A DNA stretch of 64,000 bases, taken from Pseudomonas sp. J452 (GTDB taxonomy: Bacteria > Pseudomonadota > Gammaproteobacteria > Pseudomonadales > Pseudomonadaceae). Below, piece after piece: positions 24,455-33,950 of the stretch. The stretch lies in assembly GCF_024666525.1 (NCBI RefSeq), contig NZ_CP088294.1, positions 2,976,001-3,040,000 on the forward strand. The letters are read 5' to 3'. Each line of letters opens with the position of its first letter. The first letter of the stretch is position 1. The notes beneath the pieces were generated by a model that was not told the origin of the DNA, made no database searches, and saw only the letters and a list, made by a program, of their open reading frames with translations. Both the position numbers and the translations under genes were made by a program.

Positions 24455-24762
24455 TGTTGTTCCTTGGGAAGGGGATGGCGGGGCTGATGATGAGTCACGC
24501 TGTTGACCACGTGATCGTATTCGAAATACACGCTGAACTCGCGGTAGTCCCAGCGCGTGATCGGCGGTTGGCCGATCGGCGCATGTTCCTCGTCGGCCAG
24601 GCCGAAACGCTCCAGTACCGCACGTTGCGACTGGCCGCGCTGGGGCTGCTCGATAGTGCTCTGGCCTTGCTGGCCAAGCGGAATCTCGATGGTTTCGGCG
24701 GCGGCTGGCAGAGCCAAGCTGAAGGCGAACAGACCAATCAGATACGGCAAACCTGGCCTCAT
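24451..24762 (-). CDS. Small exported hypothetical protein
   Basis: A 103-aa product. MRPGLPYLIGLFAFSLALPAAA is a signal peptide with likely cleavage after AAA. The mature part has a Gln-rich stretch (GQQGQS, QPQRGQSQ) and a conserved-looking core GQPPITRWDYREFSVYFEYDHV, then a His-rich tail. I do not recognise a function; the core recalls small envelope proteins with one beta sheet. It overlaps the PilZ gene by 4 nt (ATGA) and the phosphodiesterase by 4 nt (GTGA), so the three are translationally coupled. Confidence 0.82.
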   Translation of the reverse strand: MRPGLPYLIGLFAFSLALPAAAETIEIPLGQQGQSTIEQPQRGQSQRAVLERFGLADEEHAPIGQPPITRWDYREFSVYFEYDHVVNSVTHHQPRHPLPKEQQ

Positions 24763-25334
24763 CGTGGCAGCTCGCGGGCCAGGCGGCGCTGTTGTGCCTG
24801 TTTCTGCAGGATGTGTCGGGCCAGCAGCTGACGTTGGGCATCGGTCAGGGCCTCGAACTCGGTGCCGATCTCGAACTGGCCATCGTCGCGGGCTCGGCAA
24901 TGCATGACCTGGGCTCGCAGCAGCAGGCCAAGGGCCTGCGGCATCAGCACCATCTTGATCGCCAGGTGGCTGCCCGCTGCGACGGCCTGCGGGTGCAGGA
25001 AACTCAGCCCACCTTCCGACAGCGAAACCTGCCGGGGCGCGCCGATATCGCGCAGCAGACTCTGTGCCAGGGCCTGGCCGAGCAGATCGATGCGCTTGTT
25101 CATCACTTTCAGGTAATTGGCCAGGGTGCGATCGCGTTCGCTGATATGGCGCAGCAGGTGCTGCGATTCGAAGTCCATCAGGTGCAGATCGCTGAGCAGA
25201 TTGAACAGCGGTGACGGGTCATGCAGGGTATCGGTGGCCTGCGCTGCGGGCCCGGAAAGCAGGCTGAAATCCAGTGCGATCGTGTCATCGATACGGTAGT
25301 ATTCGCGGCGATCATCAGCGTCTTGATACGACAT
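24759..25334 (-). CDS. PilZ-domain protein with long insert
   Basis: A 191-aa PilZ-type protein (PA2989 position). The N-terminal RxxxR motif is Arg10-Arg14 (RREYYR). The second motif, normally (D/N)xSxxG, appears as SLSEGG at 104-109, with Ser in place of Asp/Asn. About 90 residues separate the two motifs, against roughly 25-30 in a standard PilZ domain; the insert is helical and heptad-like (ERDRTLANYLKVMNKRIDLL). Cyclic-di-GMP binding is possible but not assured. It is first in a three-gene unit with 4-nt overlaps. Confidence 0.85.
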   Translation of the reverse strand: MSYQDADDRREYYRIDDTIALDFSLLSGPAAQATDTLHDPSPLFNLLSDLHLMDFESQHLLRHISERDRTLANYLKVMNKRIDLLGQALAQSLLRDIGAPRQVSLSEGGLSFLHPQAVAAGSHLAIKMVLMPQALGLLLRAQVMHCRARDDGQFEIGTEFEALTDAQRQLLARHILQKQAQQRRLARELPR

Positions 25335-25427
25335 GGCGAACCCATGGCAGCAGTGGTGGTCTGAGTGTAAAGCTGCTCGCCAAGCCCCGCCACAAGGACG
25401 TTCCTTCTTTCGCCAGCGAACCCATAC

Positions 25428-26684
25428 ATGTTCAGACCCTTGCCGTTCTTTATCGGCTTGCGTTACACGCGGGCCAAACGTCGTAATCTTTTTGTTTCCT
25501 TCATCTCCCTCACTTCCATCATCGGCCTCGCCCTGGGCGTACTGGTGATGATCGTCGTGCTGTCGGTGATGAATGGCTTCGACCGCGAAATGCGTGACCG
25601 CGTGCTGGGCATGGTGCCGCATGCCACGCTCGAAAGCGGCCAGCCCCTGCCGGACTGGCAGCGGATCGCCACCCAGGTGGCCGAGAACCCGCAGGTGCTG
25701 GCGACGGCGCCCTTCACCCAGATGCAAGGCCTGCTGACCCACAATGGGCAGGTGCAGAAGGTGCTGATCAACGCCATAGATCCGCGCGAAGAGCACAAGG
25801 TCTCGATCATCGGCAACTTCTTCCTCAAAGACCAAGGCTCTCTGGAAGCCCTGAAACCGGGCGAATTCGGTATCACCCTTGGTGATCTGGCGGCGAAGAA
25901 GCTCGGTCTGGCGCTTGGCGACAAGGTCACCTTCGTCGCCCCCGAGGTCGCGGTAACCCCGGCCGGCATGTTCCCGCGGATGAAGCGCTTCACCGTGGTC
26001 GGCATCTTCCATGTCGGTGCCGGTGAGATCGATGGCCATGTGGCCATGGCCCATGTCCAGGATGCCGGCCGACTGCTGCGCATGAAGCCGGGCGAAGTAC
26101 AGGGTATCCGCCTCAAGCTGCGCGACCTGTTCGAGGCGCCGCGGGTGGCCTGGGAGTTGTCCCAGTCCCTGCGCGAGGAGAAATTCTATGCGCGCGACTG
26201 GACGGCGACCCACGGCAATCTCTACCAGGCGATCCGCATGGAGAAGGCCATGATCGGCCTGCTGTTGTTGCTGATCGTCGCGGTCGCTGCCTTCAATATC
26301 GTCTCCACCCTGGTCATGGTGGTCACCGACAAGCAGTCGGACATCGCCATCCTGCGCACCCTCGGCGCCACGCCGCGGCAGATCATGCTGACCTTTATGG
26401 TGCAGGGCACCGTGATCGGGGTGGTCGGCACTCTGGTCGGTGGTGTGCTGGGTGTGCTCGCCGCGCTCAATGTCAGCGCGGCGATCAAGTGGCTGGAGGG
26501 CGTGCTGGGCATGCAGTTCCTCAATGCCGAAGTGTATTTCATCGACTATCTGCCCTCGCAGGTGCAGGTCGAAGACGTGGTGCTGGTGTGCGCCGCGGCG
26601 TTGCTTCTGAGTTTCTTTGCCACCCTTTACCCGGCTCGGCGTGCGGCTCGCACCCAGCCAGCGGAGGCTTTGCGTTATGAGTGA
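25428..26684 (+). CDS. lolC: Lipoprotein-releasing ABC transporter permease LolC
   Basis: Membrane subunit of LolCDE, which extracts outer-membrane lipoproteins from the inner membrane and hands them to LolA. It has 418 aa with one N-terminal helix ([19 protein letters not shown]), a large periplasmic domain, and three C-terminal helices beginning [19 protein letters not shown]. The MacB/FtsX-like permease ending [21 protein letters not shown] is complete. It shares about half its sequence with LolE downstream. It overlaps lolD by 8 nt. Confidence 0.96.
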   Translation: MFRPLPFFIGLRYTRAKRRNLFVSFISLTSIIGLALGVLVMIVVLSVMNGFDREMRDRVLGMVPHATLESGQPLPDWQRIATQVAENPQVLATAPFTQMQGLLTHNGQVQKVLINAIDPREEHKVSIIGNFFLKDQGSLEALKPGEFGITLGDLAAKKLGLALGDKVTFVAPEVAVTPAGMFPRMKRFTVVGIFHVGAGEIDGHVAMAHVQDAGRLLRMKPGEVQGIRLKLRDLFEAPRVAWELSQSLREEKFYARDWTATHGNLYQAIRMEKAMIGLLLLLIVAVAAFNIVSTLVMVVTDKQSDIAILRTLGATPRQIMLTFMVQGTVIGVVGTLVGGVLGVLAALNVSAAIKWLEGVLGMQFLNAEVYFIDYLPSQVQVEDVVLVCAAALLLSFFATLYPARRAARTQPAEALRYE

Positions 26685-27360
26685 TAAGGCAGTCCTGAGT
26701 TGCCGCAACCTGGGCAAGAGCTATGAGGAAGGGCCGCAGACGGTCGACGTGCTGACCAACGTGGCACTGGAGCTGTTGCCGGGCGAGCGCGTGGCCATCG
26801 TCGGCAGTTCCGGTTCCGGCAAAAGCACCCTGCTGAACATGCTTGGCGGTCTGGATACCCCGAGCCAGGGCAGCGTCTGGCTGGCCGGCGAGGAGCTGTC
26901 GGCGCTGAACGAGAAGGCGCGCGGCCTGCTGCGCAACCGGGCGCTAGGCTTCGTCTACCAGTTCCATCACCTGCTGCCGGAGTTCACCGCGCTGGAGAAC
27001 GTGTGCATGCCGCTGCTGATTGGCAAGACGCCGATCGCCGAGGCGCGTCAGCGCGCCACTACACTGCTGGAGCGGGTTGGCCTGGGCCATCGCCTGAGCC
27101 ACAAGCCGGCCGAGCTGTCCGGTGGCGAGCGCCAGCGTGTGGCTATCGCCCGTGCCCTGGTCAATCGTCCGGCGCTGGTACTGCTCGACGAGCCCACTGG
27201 CAACCTCGACCAGCACACCGCTCATGGCATCCAGGAGCTGATGCGTGAGCTCAGTGCTTCGTCGCAGACCGCCTTTCTGGTGGTGACCCACGACATGCAG
27301 CTGGCCCAGCAGATGGATCGGGTGCTGCGTCTGGAAGAAGGCAAGTTGGTGGCTGCCTAA
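26677..27360 (+). CDS. lolD: Lipoprotein-releasing ABC transporter ATPase LolD
   Basis: ATPase of the LolCDE complex, 227 aa. Walker A is [10 protein letters not shown]-loop [12 protein letters not shown] (the LolD-type loop), ABC signature [15 protein letters not shown], Walker [13 protein letters not shown] and H-loop THD. ATG 26677 starts inside the lolC 3' end; a longer frame beginning at 26617 is rejected as it is within lolC. Two bases separate it from lolE. Confidence 0.96.
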   Translation: MSDKAVLSCRNLGKSYEEGPQTVDVLTNVALELLPGERVAIVGSSGSGKSTLLNMLGGLDTPSQGSVWLAGEELSALNEKARGLLRNRALGFVYQFHHLLPEFTALENVCMPLLIGKTPIAEARQRATTLLERVGLGHRLSHKPAELSGGERQRVAIARALVNRPALVLLDEPTGNLDQHTAHGIQELMRELSASSQTAFLVVTHDMQLAQQMDRVLRLEEGKLVAA

Positions 27361-27362
27361 CC

Positions 27363-28607
27363 ATGTTCCGGCCTATCGCGATCTTTATCGGCACCCGTTA
27401 CACCCGCGCCAAGCGGCGCAATCACTACATCTCCTTTATCTCGCTGACCTCGATGATCGGCCTCGGTCTCGGCGTGCTGGCGATGATCGTGGTGCTCTCG
27501 GTGATGAACGGTTTCCAGAAGGAAATGAGCACGCGCATCCTCGGCATGGTGCCGCACGCCACCCTCAGCGCCGAACAGCCACTGGCTGACTGGAATGCCG
27601 TGGCCGAGGTGGCCAAGCGCAACCCGCAGGTAACCGGCGCGGCGCCTTTTGCCGAGCTGGAGGGGATGTTCTCCTACCGCGGCATCATGCAGCCGATCCA
27701 GATCAACGGCGTCGAACCGGCCCAGGAACAGCAGGTTTCGATCATCGGCCAGCATATGGTCCAGGGGCGCCTGGACGATCTGCGTCCCGGCGAGTTCGGC
27801 GTGATCATCGGCGAGGTGACGGCGCGGCGCTTCCGTCTCAATGTCGGCGACAAGCTGACCCTGATCGTGCCCGAAGTGAGCAGTGCGGCCGGTGGCATCA
27901 CCCCGCGGATGCAGCGCCTGAATGTGGTCGGCGTGTTCAAGGTGGGCGCCGAGCTGGATGGCAGTCTGGCCCTTATCAGCATCGCCGATGCTTCGAGCAT
28001 CCAGCGCTTCGCCCCGCCACAGGTGCAGAGCGTGCGTATCGCGCTCAAGGACCTGTATCAGGCGCCGCAGGTTTCCGCCGCCATCGCCGCCAGCCTGGGC
28101 GCCGGCTACAAGGCCAATGACTGGACCCACACCCAAGGCAGCCTGTTCAGTGCGATGAAGATGGAGAAGACCATGATCGGCCTGCTCCTGCTGCTGATCA
28201 TTGCGGTGGCCGCGTTCAACATCATCGCCACCCTGGTCATGGTGGTGGCCGACAAGCGCTCCGATATCGCCATCCTGCGTACCCTCGGCGCCACGCCGTG
28301 GCAGATCATGAGCACCTTCATGGTCCAGGGCACCGTGATTGGCAGTATCGGCACGCTGATCGGTGGTGTGCTGGGGGTGATTGTCGCCCTCAACGTGAGT
28401 GGCTGGATGGCCTGGCTGGAGCGGGTCAGCGGCACGCATGTCTTCAGTTCCGATGTCTACTACATCAACAATCTGCCATCCGACCTGCAGGTCGCCGATG
28501 TCCTGTTGATCTGCGGCGCGGCGTTGCTGATGAGTTTCCTGGCCACCCTGTACCCGGCCTGGCGCGCTTCCCGCACTCAACCGGCGGAAGCGCTGCGTTA
28601 CGATTGA
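27363..28607 (+). CDS. lolE: Lipoprotein-releasing ABC transporter permease LolE
   Basis: Second permease of LolCDE, 414 aa, paralogous to LolC. Shared signatures include [33 protein letters not shown] and a C-terminal [10 protein letters not shown]. The periplasmic part differs from LolC (PEVSSAAGGITPRMQRL). This species keeps distinct LolC and LolE, not a fused LolF. A bidirectional terminator lies 28 nt after the stop. Confidence 0.96.
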   Translation: MFRPIAIFIGTRYTRAKRRNHYISFISLTSMIGLGLGVLAMIVVLSVMNGFQKEMSTRILGMVPHATLSAEQPLADWNAVAEVAKRNPQVTGAAPFAELEGMFSYRGIMQPIQINGVEPAQEQQVSIIGQHMVQGRLDDLRPGEFGVIIGEVTARRFRLNVGDKLTLIVPEVSSAAGGITPRMQRLNVVGVFKVGAELDGSLALISIADASSIQRFAPPQVQSVRIALKDLYQAPQVSAAIAASLGAGYKANDWTHTQGSLFSAMKMEKTMIGLLLLLIIAVAAFNIIATLVMVVADKRSDIAILRTLGATPWQIMSTFMVQGTVIGSIGTLIGGVLGVIVALNVSGWMAWLERVSGTHVFSSDVYYINNLPSDLQVADVLLICGAALLMSFLATLYPAWRASRTQPAEALRYD

Positions 28608-28634
28608 CGTCGCTGAGCCGGCAGGTTCGCGCCA

Positions 28635-28670
28635 ATAAAAAACGCCGCTATTTCGCGGCGTTTTTTTATT
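28635..28670. terminator. Bidirectional intrinsic terminator
   Basis: AAAAAACGCCGC and GCGGCGTTTTTTT form a hairpin between the convergent lolE and DUF2062 genes. Confidence 0.92.
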
Positions 28671-29199
28671 CTGGCGAGGCCTGTTGCTGGCGCCGCTCCT
28701 GGCGCTTGCGCCAGTTGTGGCGCACCCACCAGCGCCAGTAGAGCATGGTCAGGTTGTAGGCCAGCAGGGCAAAGGTCAGCCCGGCAATCAGCGAGCCCAG
28801 CAAGAATGGCTGCCACAGCGTGGCCAGTTCCCCGGTGATCCACTCCCAGGTCAGTTCGTCGGGCAGCAGCATCGGCGGAATACCCATGATCCAGGCTCCC
28901 AGCTTATAGGTGCAGTAGAACACCGGCGGCATGGTGACCGGGTTGGTCAGCCAGACCAGGCCCACGGATATCGGCAGGTTGGCCCGCACAGGTACGGCAA
29001 GACTGGCGGCGAGCAGCATTTGCATGGGCAACGGCACAAACGCGGCGAACAGGCCCACGGCCATGGCTCGCGCCACCGAATGACGGTTGAGGTGCCAGAG
29101 GTTGGGGTCGTGCAGCAGGGTGCCGAGGAAACGCAGCGATTTATTGGTCCGGATACTCTCCGGATCGGGCATGTAGCGTTTGAATAAACGACGCGGCAT
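28666..29199 (-). CDS. DUF2062 inner-membrane protein
   Basis: A 177-aa protein (PA2985-like). The conserved DUF2062 core starts VARAMAVGLFAAFVPLPMQMLLAA and continues VGLVWLTNPVTMPPVFYCTYKLG, giving two to three membrane helices. One more helix lies near LIAGLTFALLAYNL. The tail is strongly basic (RKRQERRQQQ). Function unknown. It ends at the lolE terminator and is divergent from comEC. Confidence 0.88.
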   Translation of the reverse strand: MPRRLFKRYMPDPESIRTNKSLRFLGTLLHDPNLWHLNRHSVARAMAVGLFAAFVPLPMQMLLAASLAVPVRANLPISVGLVWLTNPVTMPPVFYCTYKLGAWIMGIPPMLLPDELTWEWITGELATLWQPFLLGSLIAGLTFALLAYNLTMLYWRWWVRHNWRKRQERRQQQASPE

Positions 29200-29321
29200 G
29201 AAAACTCTCGGGTGGCTGAAGCGCGGCTATTATGCACCGATTGCCGGTGACTGGCTTGTGACAGGCCGGCAACGCGAGATAGGCGGCGCCCCAGGACGGT
29301 GGCGCCCACGGGGAGAACGGG

Positions 29322-31547
29322 ATGCGCACAGGGATGTTGGCGCTGGCCGCCGGATTGGCCAGCCTGCCCGTATTGCCGGCTTTGCCGCCGACCTGGCTGC
29401 TGTGGCTGGTGCTGCCGGTCGGGCTGATGCTGTTGCCCTACCGCAGCTATCCGCTGGCCTTGTTTCTCTTTGGTTTCGGTTGGGCCTGCGTTTCTGCGCT
29501 GTGGGCGCTGGACGAGCGGCTGTCTGCCGAACTGGATGGGCAAACCCTGTGGTTGGAAGGGCAGGTGGTCGGCCTGCCGGAGCAGCGCGCGGGTGTGGTG
29601 CGCTTTCATCTCACTGATGCCGTGGCGCGGCGCCATGCCTTGCCGGACAAGCTGCGCCTGGCCTGGTATGACGGCCCGGCGCTGCAGGCTGGCGAACGCT
29701 GGCGTCTGGCGGTGCGCCTCAAGCGCCCGCAGGGGCTGGTCAATCCCCAGGGCTTCGACTACGAAGCCTGGCTGCTGGCGCAGCGCATCGGTGCAACGGG
29801 TACGGTCAAGCAGGGCGAGCGTCTGGCCTCGGCGGGCGGCATAGCTGCCTGGCGCGACCAGCTGCGCCAGCGCCTGTTGCGTGTCGACGCCCAGGGGCGG
29901 GCCGGGGCGCTGGCTGCCCTGGTGCTGGGCGATGACTCGGGGCTGACGCTGGCGGACTGGCGCCTGCTGCAGGACACCGGCACGGTGCACCTGCTGGTCA
30001 TCTCCGGCCAGCATGTGGCGCTGCTGGCGGCCTTGCTCTATGGCCTGGTTGCCGGGCTGGCACGACTCGGTTGTTGGCCGCGTTACCTGCCCTGGTTACC
30101 GGCGGCCTGCATCCTGGCCTTCGTCGGTGCGCTGGGCTATGGCCTGCTGGCGGGCTTCGAGGTGCCGGTGCGGCGGGCCTGCGTGATGATCGCGGTGGTG
30201 CTGCTCTGGCGCTTGCGCTTTCGTCATCTGGGCGTGTGGACGCCGCTGCTGCTGGCCTGGATTGCGGTGCTATTGATCGAGCCGCTGGCGGTGCTGCAGG
30301 CGGGTTTCTGGCTGTCGTTCGGCGCGGTGGCGCTGCTGGCTCTGGTCTTCAGTGGTCGACTCGGCGCCTGGCCCTGGTGGCTGGTGTGGTGGCGCGCGCA
30401 GTGGACGCTGGCACTCGGCCTGTTGCCGCTGTTTCTTGCCCTGGGCCTGCCGATCAGCGCCAGCGGGCCGCTGGCCAACCTGTTCGCGGTGCCCTGGGTG
30501 AGTTTTCTGGTAGTGCCCTTGTCCTTGCTGGGGACGCTGTTGTTGCCAGTGCCTGGGGTGGGCGAGGGGCTGTTGTGGCTGGCCGGTGGGCTGCTCGAAC
30601 TGCTGTTCCAGCTGCTCGGTCTGCTTGCTGCGGCGATGCCGGCCTGGCTGCCCATGCAGTTGCCCGTCTGGGCCTGGATGCTGGTCAGCCTCGGCGTCGG
30701 GCTGCTTCTGTTGCCGGCAGGTGTGCCGTTGCGTGCGCTGGGGCTGCCATTACTATTGCCGCTGCTGTATCCGCCGCAGCAGCTGCCGGCACAGGGGCAG
30801 GCGGAGGTCTGGCAGCTGGATGTCGGCCAGGGTCTGGCGGTGCTGGTGCGGACCCGCGAGCATGCCTTGCTGTATGACGCCGGGCCGCGCTACGGCGATT
30901 TTGACCTGGGCGAGCGGGTGGTCGTGCCATCCCTGCGGGCTCTGGGGGTGAGCAGGCTGGATGTCATGCTGCTCAGTCACGCCGACAGCGACCATGCCGG
31001 GGGTGCGCTGGCCGTGCAGCAGCGTTTGCCGGTGGCGCGGGTCCTGAGCGGTGAGGCGTCGGTATTGCCGCAGCAGCTGGCGGCTGAGTCCTGCTTGGAT
31101 GGCGCCAGTTGGCTCTGGGAGGGTGTGCGTTTCACCACCTGGCGCTGGGCGCGGGCGGAGGAGGGCAATCAGTCGTCCTGCCTGCTCAAGGTCGAAGCGG
31201 CGGGTGAGACGCTACTGTTGACTGGCGATATCGATGTGGCGGCCGAGCGGGCCTTGCTGGTAGAGGGGCGCGCGTTGCGCGCGGACTGGCTGCAGATCCC
31301 CCATCACGGCAGCCGCAGTTCGTCCTCGGCGGCTTTTCTCGATGCAGTCGCACCTTCTGCGGCGCTGCTGTCGCGGGGCAGCAACAATCCTTTCGGTCAC
31401 CCCCATCCGCAGGTCGTGGCAAGCTACCAGGCGCGCGGGATCACGCTGCATGACAGCGTGGCCAGTGGCGCCATCCGCATCCGTCTTGGGGCTCATGAGG
31501 CGGCCAGCGGCTGGCGTGAACGCCGGGTTTTCTGGCGGGAAAAATGA
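29322..31547 (+). CDS. comEC: DNA internalisation protein ComEC/Rec2
   Basis: Polytopic protein of 741 aa that moves single-stranded DNA across the inner membrane during transformation. The N-terminal soluble ComEC domain is followed by a competence membrane domain with about ten helices (from GTVHLLVISGQHVALLAALL). The C-terminal metallo-beta-lactamase-like domain has LLSHADSDHAGG and IPHHGSRSS. GGGGAGAACGGG precedes ATG 29322. Length is normal, so the gene looks intact. Whether this strain is naturally competent cannot be told from one gene. Confidence 0.95.
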   Translation: MRTGMLALAAGLASLPVLPALPPTWLLWLVLPVGLMLLPYRSYPLALFLFGFGWACVSALWALDERLSAELDGQTLWLEGQVVGLPEQRAGVVRFHLTDAVARRHALPDKLRLAWYDGPALQAGERWRLAVRLKRPQGLVNPQGFDYEAWLLAQRIGATGTVKQGERLASAGGIAAWRDQLRQRLLRVDAQGRAGALAALVLGDDSGLTLADWRLLQDTGTVHLLVISGQHVALLAALLYGLVAGLARLGCWPRYLPWLPAACILAFVGALGYGLLAGFEVPVRRACVMIAVVLLWRLRFRHLGVWTPLLLAWIAVLLIEPLAVLQAGFWLSFGAVALLALVFSGRLGAWPWWLVWWRAQWTLALGLLPLFLALGLPISASGPLANLFAVPWVSFLVVPLSLLGTLLLPVPGVGEGLLWLAGGLLELLFQLLGLLAAAMPAWLPMQLPVWAWMLVSLGVGLLLLPAGVPLRALGLPLLLPLLYPPQQLPAQGQAEVWQLDVGQGLAVLVRTREHALLYDAGPRYGDFDLGERVVVPSLRALGVSRLDVMLLSHADSDHAGGALAVQQRLPVARVLSGEASVLPQQLAAESCLDGASWLWEGVRFTTWRWARAEEGNQSSCLLKVEAAGETLLLTGDIDVAAERALLVEGRALRADWLQIPHHGSRSSSSAAFLDAVAPSAALLSRGSNNPFGHPHPQVVASYQARGITLHDSVASGAIRIRLGAHEAASGWRERRVFWREK

Positions 31548-31619
31548 GAACCGGGGAGGTCTGTTCGGCGGTATCCCTATGCTAGAGTGGCGCCACTTTT
31601 CCGAGGGGGATGCACTACC

Positions 31620-32294
31620 GTGTGGGAACTGGTCAAAGCGGGCGGCTGGATGATGCTGCCGATCATTCTGTGTTCCATCGCAGCCGCCGGCATCATTGCC
31701 GAACGCCTGTGGACCCTGCGGCCAAGCCGCATCACGCCACCCCATCTGCTCGGTCAGGTGTGGCGCTGGATCAAGGACAAGAAACTCAACAACGACAAGC
31801 TCAAGGAGCTGCGCGCCGACTCGCCGCTGGGGCAGATCCTTGCCGCCGGTCTGGCCAACTCCAAGCATGGTCGCGAGATCATGAAGGAGTGCATCGAGGA
31901 AGCCGCAGCCCGCGTCATCCATGAGCTGGAGCGCTACCTAAACGCCCTCGGCACCATTGCCGGCATCGCGCCGCTGCTCGGCCTGCTGGGTACCGTGCTG
32001 GGCATGATCGACATCTTCAGCGCCTTCATCGGCAACAGCACGGCGAACGCCTCGGTGCTGGCCGGCGGTATTTCCAAGGCCTTGATCACCACTGCAGCTG
32101 GTTTGATGGTGGCGATTCCGGCGCTGTTCTTCCACCGTTTCCTGCAGCGTCGGGTCGACGAGTTGGTGGTGGGCATGGAGCAGGAAGCGATCAAGCTGGT
32201 GGAAGTGGTGCAGGGCGATCGTGAGGTCGACCTGACCGAGGCGCCTGCTGTGGCGACCAAGGCGGAAACCCGCAAAGAGGGCAAGAAGGCGTGA
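31620..32294 (+). CDS. exbB: ExbB/TolQ-type proton channel subunit
   Basis: Membrane protein of 224 aa that with its ExbD partner couples the proton gradient to work in the envelope. Helix one is GGWMMLPIILCSIAAAGIIA. The conserved helices two and three include APLLGLLGTVLGMIDIF and ALITTAAGLMVAIPAL. GTG 31620 (VWELVKAGG) has GAGGGGG upstream. It overlaps exbD by 4 nt. Standing before lpxK, this exbBD pair is the one often placed with lipid A genes; its own client is unknown. Confidence 0.92.
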   Translation: MWELVKAGGWMMLPIILCSIAAAGIIAERLWTLRPSRITPPHLLGQVWRWIKDKKLNNDKLKELRADSPLGQILAAGLANSKHGREIMKECIEEAAARVIHELERYLNALGTIAGIAPLLGLLGTVLGMIDIFSAFIGNSTANASVLAGGISKALITTAAGLMVAIPALFFHRFLQRRVDELVVGMEQEAIKLVEVVQGDREVDLTEAPAVATKAETRKEGKKA

Positions 32295-32722
32295 AGTTCC
32301 GGCGCAAACCGCGGGAAAGCGTCGAGATCAACCTGGCTTCGTTGATCGACGTGGTGTTCATCCTGCTGCTGTTCTTCGTGGTCACCACCACCTTCACCCG
32401 CGAGACCCAGCTCAAGGTCGATCTGCCGGAAGCGGCCAGCGGCACGCCGCCGGAAGAAACCGCGCTGAAGCAGATGGAAGTCCTGATCAGTGCCGAAGGC
32501 AGCTACTCGCTGAATGGCCAGGCCCTGCTGAAAAGCGACCTGGAAAGCCTGATGGCGGCCCTGGGCAAGGAATCCGCGGGTGACAACAGCCTGCCGCTGG
32601 TGATCAGCGCCGATGCGCAGACGCCGCACCAGGCAGTGATCACCGCCATGGATGCCGCCGGCAAGCTGGGCTTCGCTCACCTGCGCATCACCACGGTCGA
32701 GGCCGAAGCGGCCAAGCCCTGA
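32291..32722 (+). CDS. exbD: ExbD/TolR-type energy transducer
   Basis: A 143-aa partner of ExbB. One helix ([18 protein letters not shown]) contains the conserved Asp in [10 protein letters not shown] that carries protons. The periplasmic part ends in [19 protein letters not shown], typical of TolR/ExbD. GTG 32291 overlaps exbB, and the stop TGA shares a base with the lpxK ATG. Confidence 0.92.
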   Translation: MKFRRKPRESVEINLASLIDVVFILLLFFVVTTTFTRETQLKVDLPEAASGTPPEETALKQMEVLISAEGSYSLNGQALLKSDLESLMAALGKESAGDNSLPLVISADAQTPHQAVITAMDAAGKLGFAHLRITTVEAEAAKP

Positions 32723-33726
32723 TGGCGCTCTCTGACCGCCTGCTCGATGCCTGGTACCGCGGCCATCCGCTGCTGACCCTGCTGCGCCCGCTGGAGTGGC
32801 TGTACCGGCGGGTGGTGCGCAGCAAGCGCCAGGCGTTCGTCGCCGGGCGTGGCGAGATCTATCGCGCGCCGGTGCCGATCATAGTCGTCGGCAATATCAC
32901 TGTCGGCGGCACCGGCAAGACCCCGCTGATTCTCTGGCTGATCGAGCACTGCCGCCGCCGCGGCCTGCGCGTCGGCGTGGTCAGTCGTGGCTACGGCGCC
33001 CAGCCGCCGCAGCTGCCCTGGCGGGTGCGCGCGGAACATTCGGCAGCCGAGGCGGGCGACGAGCCGCTGCTGCTGGTGCAACGCAGTGGCGTGCCGCTGG
33101 TGATCGACCCGCAGCGCTCGCGTGCCGTACAGGCGCTGCTGGCGCAGGAAGCGCTGGACCTAATCCTCTGCGACGACGGTCTGCAGCACTACCGCCTGGC
33201 CCGCGACCTTGAGCTGGTGCTGATCGATGCCGCCCGTGGCCTGGGTAATCGCCGTTGCCTGCCTGCCGGGCCGCTGCGCGAGCCGGTCGAGCGCCTGGCT
33301 GAGGTGGATGCCGTACTGTTCAATGGCGCCAGCGCCGACAGCGAGGAGGGCTATGCCTTCCGTTTGCAGCCGACGGCCCTGGTCAACCTGCGCAGTGGCG
33401 CGCGCGCCGCGCTCGATCATTTTCCGCCCGGCCAGGCGGTGCATGCGGTGGCCGGCATCGGTAATCCGCAGCGTTTCTTCAATACCCTCGAGGCGTTAAA
33501 CTGGCGGCCAATCGCGCATGCCTTCGCCGACCACGCCAGTTACAGCCCGCAGCTGCTCAGCTTCAGCCCGCCACTGCCGCTGCTGATGACCGAGAAGGAC
33601 GCGGTGAAATGCCGGGCCTTTGCCGTCGATGACTGGTGGTACCTGGCGGTGGATGCCGTACCGTCGGAGGCGTTCGTCGCCTGGCTGGATGGCGAGCTGA
33701 GCCGCCTGGTACCGCTCAAGCGCTGA
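32722..33726 (+). CDS. lpxK: Tetraacyldisaccharide 4'-kinase LpxK
   Basis: Adds the 4'-phosphate to the lipid A disaccharide at the inner membrane. The protein is 334 aa. The P-loop is [13 protein letters not shown] near residue 60. VGVVSRGYG and [13 protein letters not shown] follow, with catalytic Asp in the DDGLQH motif. VFTDLSGNLPAG-type elements are seen as [13 protein letters not shown]. The ATG shares one base with the exbD stop. Typical family length. Confidence 0.96.
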   Translation: MALSDRLLDAWYRGHPLLTLLRPLEWLYRRVVRSKRQAFVAGRGEIYRAPVPIIVVGNITVGGTGKTPLILWLIEHCRRRGLRVGVVSRGYGAQPPQLPWRVRAEHSAAEAGDEPLLLVQRSGVPLVIDPQRSRAVQALLAQEALDLILCDDGLQHYRLARDLELVLIDAARGLGNRRCLPAGPLREPVERLAEVDAVLFNGASADSEEGYAFRLQPTALVNLRSGARAALDHFPPGQAVHAVAGIGNPQRFFNTLEALNWRPIAHAFADHASYSPQLLSFSPPLPLLMTEKDAVKCRAFAVDDWWYLAVDAVPSEAFVAWLDGELSRLVPLKR

Positions 33727-33764
33727 CTCTTTCTGCTGTTTTCACTCTTTCCAAGGACATCCCC

Positions 33765-33950
33765 ATGGATCCCAAACTGCTCGATATCCTGGCCTGCCCG
33801 GTCTGCAAAGGCCCGCTGCAACTGAGCGAAGACAAGACCGAACTGATCAGCAAGGGCGCCGGCCTGGCCTACCCGATTCGCGACGGTATCCCGGTGATGC
33901 TGGAGAGCGAAGCCCGCACCCTCAACGTCGACGAACGCCTGGACAAGTAA
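33765..33950 (+). CDS. Trm112-family small protein
   Basis: A 61-aa UPF0434/Trm112-type protein (PA2980-like). [14 protein letters not shown] carries the first CxxC; the second CxxC of zinc-binding homologues is missing, as is common in gammaproteobacteria. [14 protein letters not shown] is the family ending. In eukaryotes and archaea Trm112 activates methyltransferases; its bacterial partner is unsettled. AAGGACAT precedes ATG 33765, and kdsB follows directly. Confidence 0.9.
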   Translation: MDPKLLDILACPVCKGPLQLSEDKTELISKGAGLAYPIRDGIPVMLESEARTLNVDERLDK

